Assembly: GCA_958349055.1 (NCBI GenBank)
Contig: CATWBO010000025.1
Coordinates: 1-37,731, forward strand
Direction: 5' to 3'
Origin: an uncultured bacterium
GTDB taxonomy: Bacteria; Actinomycetota; Coriobacteriia; Coriobacteriales; Coriobacteriaceae
Length of the DNA: 37,731 bases
Shown here: positions 33,656 through 37,731 of the stretch, in pieces
How the letters are laid out: each line of letters starts with the position of its first letter
Position numbering within the stretch: the first letter of the stretch is position 1
Notes under the pieces: model-generated
The model's input: only the letters and a program-made list of their open reading frames with translations
Database searches by the model: none
What the model was told of the DNA's origin: nothing
Translations under genes and position numbers: made by a program

Positions 33656-34543
33656 ATGGGCTGGATAGAGGGCCTCAACGACGCGATGGACTACATAGAG
33701 GCGAACCTCGAGGGGGACCTCGACCTCGCCCATGCGGCGCGGCTCGCCGCCTGCACCGAGGGACAGTTCCGGAGGATGTTCTCCTATATCGCCGGCATCG
33801 GTCTCGGGGAGTACGTGCGCCGGCGCCGCATCTCCCGCGCCGCGCTCGACCTGTCCCGCGGGGAGCGGGTCGTCGACGTCGCGGTCCGGTACGGCTACTG
33901 CTCCCCGACCGCGTTCAACCGAGCGTTCAGGGACGCCCTCGGGATCTCGCCCAGCGAGGCGAAGCGCCCGGGCGCCCCGCTCTCGGTCTTTCCGAGGCTC
34001 TCGTTCTCCCTCACCGTCACGGGCGCCGAGCCCCTGCCGTGGAGGATCGTCCCATGGGGCGGGATGCGCCTCGTCGGGGTGTCGCTTCCGTGCGGGCCGT
34101 CCGAGGCGGGCCTCCTCGCCCAGATGGGGGAGGAGGGGAGAGAGGAGCTCGGGAGGTTCTGGGGTGGCGCCTCGCGCTCCGGGAGCATCGAGGCCCTGCT
34201 CGCCCTCGCCGATGGCTCGGGACCCGAGGGGGTTCTCGGGGTCAACGTGTCCGAGGGCGGGGAGTCGAGCTACCGAATAGCGGTGGCGTCCTCGGGGGAG
34301 GCCCCCGGCTGGGCGGACGAGATTTACGTCCCCGCCGGCACGTGGGCCGTGTTCGGCTGCACCGGGCCGTGCGACGTCGCGACCGCCGAGCACTACCGCA
34401 GAATCTTCTCCGAGTGGCTCCCGTCCTCGGGCTACGAGCTCGCCGGCGACGTCAGCCTCGAGGTGTACCCGCATGGCGACTTCGCGTCGAGAGGGTATCG
34501 CAGCGAGATCTGGATGCCCGTGGCGAGGAGGCCCAGGGGGTGA
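33656..34543 (+). CDS. AraC family regulator with C-terminal effector-binding domain
   Basis: This 295-residue regulator has its AraC-type DNA-binding domain at the N-terminus (residues 1-105). Two HTHs are visible: LAHAARLAACTEGQFRRMF and VVDVAVRYGYCSPTAFNRAF, the latter with the family's FNRAFRDALGISPSEAK. The C-terminal half (about 115-290) looks like a GyrI-like small-molecule-binding domain of the Rob/BltR kind. GGAAGGATGG supports the ATG at 33656. An MFS exporter gene follows 78 bases later, so drug-responsive control of efflux is a reasonable inference. Sequence is visibly GC-richer than the Liv genes and uses AGG arginine codons freely. Confidence 0.85.
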   Translation: MGWIEGLNDAMDYIEANLEGDLDLAHAARLAACTEGQFRRMFSYIAGIGLGEYVRRRRISRAALDLSRGERVVDVAVRYGYCSPTAFNRAFRDALGISPSEAKRPGAPLSVFPRLSFSLTVTGAEPLPWRIVPWGGMRLVGVSLPCGPSEAGLLAQMGEEGREELGRFWGGASRSGSIEALLALADGSGPEGVLGVNVSEGGESSYRIAVASSGEAPGWADEIYVPAGTWAVFGCTGPCDVATAEHYRRIFSEWLPSSGYELAGDVSLEVYPHGDFASRGYRSEIWMPVARRPRG

Positions 34544-34621
34544 CCCGTCCTTCCTTTTGTCTGACGCGGGGGATGCCCCGCGGTGCCCGCGCGGGCGGGC
34601 GCTGAGTAGAGAGGAAGAAAC

Positions 34622-35998
34622 ATGCAGGAAAAACCGATGTCCATCCCCGCGACGGGGGCGGTCGGTAAGTCGACCGTGGCGGGCCTCATGCTCGCCTTGT
34701 TCGTCGCGGCGCTCGACTCGACCGTGGTGGCCACTGCCATGCCCACCGTCGCCGCGGCGCTCGGAGGGGAGGCCCACTATGCCTGGCCGATGACCGCCTA
34801 CCTCGTGGCGAGCACCGTATCCACCCTCCTGTGCGGAGGGCTGGCGTTCTCGTTCGGCCTCAGGAGGGTGTACGTGGCGGGGCTCGCGCTCTTCGCCGCA
34901 TCGTCCGTCCTGTGCGCCCTCGCACCGACGATAGAGGCGCTGGCGGCGTTCCGCCTGCTTCAGGGCGTGGGCGGCGGCGTTCTCGAGGCGGGTGTGTTCA
35001 TTGCCGCGGCGATGATGCTCGCCCCGAGGGACAGGGGACCGTACCTCGGGGCGGCTTCGGCCATGTACGGGATTGCGAGCGTCGTAGGGCCCGTCATCGG
35101 CGGGGCCGTCGCCCAGGGGTTATCCTGGCACGTCATCTTCGTCGTCAACCTCCCCATCTCGATCGTCGCCCTGTTCCTGTCGGGGCGTTGCCTGCCCGGC
35201 AGGGCTCCCGGGGCCCCTGTAGTTGGCTTCGACGTCTCGGGGAGCGTCGCCGCCTCGCTGTGCGTTCTGAGCCTCGTCCTCGCCTTCAGCTTGGCGGGCA
35301 GCGTCTTTCCCATGGCCTCGCCGCAGTTCGTCGCCCTCGTCGTGCTGTCCGTTGCCTGCGCCGCGCTCCTTTCCCGCGTGGAGAGGGGCAAGGCCGCCCC
35401 GACCGTCTCCATGGGGCTGTTTCGCCGCGGGCAGGTCGTAGCGGGGTTCGTCTCCGGCTTCTGCGTCCAATTCGCCCTCATGGCGGGCGTCTCCTACCTG
35501 CCTAGGCTCCTCCAGGAGGGGCTGGGCATGGCCGCTGCCTCGTCCGGCGCGGTGCTCATTCCCATGACGCTTGCCCTCATGGTCGGCAGCAATACATCCG
35601 GCGCGGCGTTCCGCGCGACCGGGCGGCTCCGCGCCATCGCGGCGGCGTCATCCGCCGTCGTCCTTGCGGCGTCGGTGACGTTCTCTGCGATGTCCCCGAT
35701 GCTAGCGGTCGCCTCCTGCGCCGCCGTCGCGGCGGTGCTGGGTCTCGGCGTCGGCATCGGCATGCCCGTGTCCAACCTTGCCGCCCAGACGGGCGCCGAT
35801 CCGGCGGACGCCGGGCGCGCCACCTCCATGGCCATGTTCTTCAGGGGCTTCGGCGGCACCGTCTCGACTGCGGCGTGCGGCATGCTTGCCCCCGCCGCGA
35901 CCGCCGCGGGTACGGCTGGGGTGTTCGGCGCGGTGTGCGTGGCGGCCGTCGCCGGCCTGGTCGCGTCGCGGTTCATCCCGAGGGAGATCCCCTCGTAG
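34622..35998 (+). CDS. MFS transporter, DHA2-like drug exporter
   Basis: This 458-residue membrane protein belongs to the major facilitator superfamily and most resembles EmrB/QacA-type proton-driven exporters. LDSTVVATAMPTVAAALGG near residue 38 is the DHA2 motif; FRLLQGVGGGVLEAG near 120 and a GxxGPxxGG-like segment, ASVVGPVIGGAVAQGLSWH near 160, are also typical. About twelve to fourteen helices are present. GAGAGGAAG lies just before the ATG at 34622. With the AraC-family gene it forms a likely resistance or efflux cassette. The substrate is unknown. Codon use matches the AraC gene and not the flanking Liv or PadR genes. Confidence 0.9.
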   Translation: MQEKPMSIPATGAVGKSTVAGLMLALFVAALDSTVVATAMPTVAAALGGEAHYAWPMTAYLVASTVSTLLCGGLAFSFGLRRVYVAGLALFAASSVLCALAPTIEALAAFRLLQGVGGGVLEAGVFIAAAMMLAPRDRGPYLGAASAMYGIASVVGPVIGGAVAQGLSWHVIFVVNLPISIVALFLSGRCLPGRAPGAPVVGFDVSGSVAASLCVLSLVLAFSLAGSVFPMASPQFVALVVLSVACAALLSRVERGKAAPTVSMGLFRRGQVVAGFVSGFCVQFALMAGVSYLPRLLQEGLGMAAASSGAVLIPMTLALMVGSNTSGAAFRATGRLRAIAAASSAVVLAASVTFSAMSPMLAVASCAAVAAVLGLGVGIGMPVSNLAAQTGADPADAGRATSMAMFFRGFGGTVSTAACGMLAPAATAAGTAGVFGAVCVAAVAGLVASRFIPREIPS

Positions 35999-36133
35999 GC
36001 GCAGCCACTTCTCGGCTCTTTCGCAACCGGGATGGAGATGCAAGGGACGGCCCCTTGCCCGGGGCCGGGGCGGGGAGTCTCGGCTGCCGAGGGCGGCCCG
36101 GCATTGCCGCCGGGCCATCCCCGTCATGAGGTC
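35999..36133. other. Non-coding GC-rich spacer with overlapping hairpins
   Basis: This spacer after the MFS gene contains overlapping GC-rich inverted repeats, including GGCCCC (36049-36054) with GGGGCC (36061-36066) and an alternative CAAGGG/CCCTTG stem. No T-run follows. It may terminate the MFS transcript. No gene is supported here. Confidence 0.35.
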
Positions 36134-36345
36134 ATGCTCGACATCTCCTCAGCCTTTCGGGATTGGCCCGAAGTCGAGAGATTTCCATCAGCTTCCCGTC
36201 GGTCGATGACCGGTTCACCACGCAGGAAGAGCGTGACGGAAGGTCTCGCAAAAAGGCTCCGAGCGCGGCGTGCTCACGCCCGTCGTGGTGCGCCCGAAGG
36301 GGGATGGCTGCTACGAGCTCGATCATGTGCGAGGAGAAGACGAAC
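36134..36345 (+). pseudogene. Decayed parB-like partition gene fragment
   Basis: Pieces of a ParB N-terminal domain appear in different frames. The clearest is ERGVLTPVVVRPKGDGCYEL (36264-36323), which matches the ParB segment that normally leads into ISGHRR; here DHVRGEDE follows instead. Upstream, an MLDISSAFRDW-type start at 36134 in one frame and EISISFPSVDDRFTTQEERD in another suggest frameshifts. No intact frame exists. ParB-like genes of this kind are common on conjugative and other mobile elements, so this is probably a relic of one. It abuts the truncated membrane gene on the opposite strand. Confidence 0.5.
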
Positions 36346-36586
36346 CAGTCGTTGCAGATCCAATATGGATCTCGCCAACCTCGGCAAGCTGCTCGATGAG
36401 TGGAAGTCCTGTCGGGTCGTCTATTTCAACACCACCCAGAATGATGGTGTCATCGCGCAGGTCGATCTGTGTGTTGAACACAGCGAGGTTAAAGCCGGAG
36501 GCTACAAATCCGATAGCAGCCAGGACGAGCCCCGTGGCAACAAGCCCACCCGCTACGGCAAGGTAAATCTTTTTTACGCTGGACAT
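36323..36586 (-). pseudogene. Truncated DUF4097-operon membrane protein (N-terminal part)
   Basis: The 87-residue product begins with one membrane helix (KKIYLAVAGGLVATGLVLAA) and a short outer segment with FNTQIDLRDDTIILGGVEID and GLPLIEQLAEVGEIHIGS. This resembles the start of the larger DUF4097-like proteins that follow PadR and DUF1700 genes. It stops soon after, in an unrelated tail (TTGSSSPRT), at the point where the parB-like relic begins. GGAAGGAGTG overlaps the DUF1700 stop, so translation should still start. It is most likely a gene cut short by insertion of foreign DNA. A genuine short protein remains possible. Confidence 0.6.
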
Positions 36587-36600
36587 GTTTGCACTCCTTC

Positions 36601-37233
36601 CTATGCCGTGAGCGGCGCCGCTTCAGCGACCCTGCGGCTCTTATTGCCTCGATCTTTCCAGAAGGGCGAAACGGCTTTCTTCGCCCAAAGGGCAGAGAGG
36701 CGCGCGATTTGCTTGGACGCCGTCCAGGCGCCGGCTCCCGCGAGAAGCGCCACACCGATGGAAGCGAATCCCATTCCCATCGAGGTTAAAACGTACGGAA
36801 CATGCACGATAATGATGCCGTCCACGGCGAACAGGAGCCCCACCACGCCCGCGCCCCCGAATGCCGCGGCCACGATCCACACGCAGAGCGCAAGAACCCA
36901 AATGCAGATGTAGACCGTAGCGGCAACGGTGACGAACGCGAGCAGCAGCGGAATCCATACCGGAGAGCCCACGATGGCGAGCGCCCATAGAAGCGCCGTG
37001 CTCTTGCGCTTGGTCCTCGCAATTGCGCGCGGCACGGCGGGCAGTTCGTCGAGCGTTGCCTCGGCGACCTCACCGAGCGTGCCCATGGCGGCCACAGCCT
37101 CGGCCTCCGTCATGCCGTCCTCCATACGGTCGGCGATGACCTCCGCGTAGAACTCCTGCGTTTCCTTTACCTGATCTGCCGGCAGGCAGGCCAGAAGCTC
37201 GCCCAGCCGGTTCAAGAACTCATCGCGCGTCAT
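36601..37233 (-). CDS. DUF1700 (HAAS-domain) membrane protein
   Basis: This 210-residue protein has a soluble N-terminal helical domain (residues 1-65, MTRDEFLNRLGELL...DGMTEAEAVAAMG), the HAAS/DUF1700 module found in operons with PadR regulators. About four membrane helices follow between residues 80 and 180, and a basic tail ends the protein. In such operons it is thought to sense or relay membrane or envelope signals, but no activity is established. Its start overlaps the padR end by 14 bases, so translation is coupled. The truncated membrane gene follows 14 bases after its stop. Confidence 0.88.
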   Translation of the reverse strand: MTRDEFLNRLGELLACLPADQVKETQEFYAEVIADRMEDGMTEAEAVAAMGTLGEVAEATLDELPAVPRAIARTKRKSTALLWALAIVGSPVWIPLLLAFVTVAATVYICIWVLALCVWIVAAAFGGAGVVGLLFAVDGIIIVHVPYVLTSMGMGFASIGVALLAGAGAWTASKQIARLSALWAKKAVSPFWKDRGNKSRRVAEAAPLTA

Positions 37234-37540
37234 GGTGCGCTCCCTTCACGTAACGGTAGATCTCCTGCACGGATGGCCATTCGGCGAGGAACTCGGCGAT
37301 ACGCTCATGCCCGGTGTCCGTGATGCGGTAGTACCTTCGCAGCCGCCCGTTGTGCTCGGCGGAGCGCGCCGTGATGCACCCCGCCTTCTCCAGGCGCTTG
37401 AGCAACGGATAGAGCGTGGACTCCGTGAGCCCCATGCTCGCGGGCACGTCCTTCACGATCTGATAGCCGTAGGATTCCTCGCCCGAGACGGCCGCGAGTA
37501 CGCAGGCCTCGAGGAAGCCGCGCTTCATCTGTGCCTCCAT
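37220..37540 (-). CDS. PadR family transcriptional regulator
   Basis: This 106-residue repressor is a short, type-2-like PadR with a winged HTH. The N-terminal MKRGFLEACVLAAVSGEESY, the YGYQIVKDV helix, the recognition segment LTESTLYPLLKRLEKAG, and the wing with RRYYRITDTG are all characteristic. I chose the ATG at 37540 because AAAGGAGGTG is ideally placed; upstream in-frame codons run through the promoter. It overlaps the DUF1700 gene by 14 bases and should control the operon through the palindrome over its own promoter. Confidence 0.95.
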   Translation of the reverse strand: MEAQMKRGFLEACVLAAVSGEESYGYQIVKDVPASMGLTESTLYPLLKRLEKAGCITARSAEHNGRLRRYYRITDTGHERIAEFLAEWPSVQEIYRYVKGAHHDAR

Positions 37541-37576
37541 CCGCACACCTCCTTTCGTAGTATACTGTGTAACACC

Positions 37577-37606
37577 TACTATATGACACATAGTATATGA
37601 TGTCAA
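37577..37606 (-). promoter_or_regulatory. padR operon promoter with overlapping palindrome
   Basis: On the minus strand TTGACA (37606-37601), 17 bases, then TATAGT (37583-37578) is a near-consensus sigma-70-type promoter. The palindrome TACTAT-N7-ATAGTA (37577-37595) covers the spacer end and the -10 element. That is where a PadR dimer would block RNA polymerase, so autorepression is likely. Confidence 0.8.
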
Positions 37607-37621
37607 CAGTTGTCGTAGTCG

Positions 37622-37665
37622 TTGGGGACGTTCTTTAATGACTGGTCGTTTAAGAAAGTCCCCAA
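37622..37665. repeat. Long imperfect palindrome upstream of padR
   Basis: An arm starting TTGGGGACGTTCTTTAA (37622-37638) pairs with TTAAGAAAGTCCCCAA (37650-37665), with one bulge, over an 11-base loop. It is not followed by a T-run in either direction. It looks like an intergenic repeat element; only one copy is seen in this window. Confidence 0.5.
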
Positions 37666-37731
37666 AGAAAAAGTGTATACAGCAAAAAGGGGGTCTGTAC
37701 ATTTAGGTCGGCACCCCATTTAGTTTCGGTG

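Noticed and set aside
36032..36913. A 293-codon plus-strand frame over the parB relic and the PadR operon
   Set aside because: Most of it is antisense to the DUF1700 and truncated genes. Only the short ParB-like pieces within the first part carry signal.
1..37731. CRISPR arrays, tRNA or rRNA genes, and insertion sequences
   Set aside because: No regular spacer-repeat pattern, cloverleaf with conserved T-loop, rRNA sequence or transposase frame was seen. The 62-base repeats number only three and are diverged.

Overview
The window reads as chromosomal DNA from a gut-type actinobacterium of the class Coriobacteriia, most likely Collinsella or a close relative. This is inference from overall style: GC-rich genes, strong GGAGG-type ribosome binding sites, short intergenic hairpin terminators, and the mix of PTS, Liv, AzlCD, PurL and PadR/DUF1700 genes. 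No rRNA or tRNA is present to confirm it. No complete mobile element, CRISPR array or RNA gene was seen.

Bases 1-12900 hold the most distinctive region, a self-contained sigma-54 sugar module. A lactose/cellobiose-type PTS is split over two convergent operons. The plus operon (1129-5279) carries EIIC, two Gfo/Idh/MocA oxidoreductases and a DUF7916-type protein. The minus operon (8673-5478) carries EIIA, EIIB, an unrecognised 177-residue protein, a YhhX-like Gfo/Idh oxidoreductase and an aldo/keto reductase. Each operon starts at a near-perfect -24/-12 promoter (1050-1066 plus, 8718-8734 minus). Next to them lie a LevR-type activator (AAA+, PRDs, EIIA-Man and EIIB-like domains) and rpoN itself. 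No glycosidase is present, but there are four NAD(P)-type oxidoreductases, so the imported and probably phosphorylated sugar may be processed by redox chemistry. A HAD phosphatase is divergent at the left edge.

Bases 12900-26600 are ordinary chromosome: an HD phosphohydrolase, AzlC/AzlD branched-chain amino acid exporter, a KdgT-type permease, a membrane diguanylate cyclase, an EamA transporter, the long single-chain PurL, a CPA2-type antiporter, an SDR oxidoreductase and homoserine dehydrogenase. Downstream of the antiporter lie three copies of a hairpin-forming repeat with an exact 62-base period.

Bases 26800-33235 are a complete branched-chain amino acid ABC system: two tandem paralogous binding lipoproteins followed by livHMGF, closed by a strong terminator.

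Bases 33235-36350 look foreign: an AraC-family regulator and a DHA2-type MFS transporter with very GC-rich sequence and many AGG arginine codons. Next to them are a decayed parB-like fragment and a truncated membrane protein gene. The right end (37540-36323, minus) is a PadR-DUF1700-truncated DUF4097-like operon with a clear promoter and an overlapping palindrome suited to PadR autorepression.
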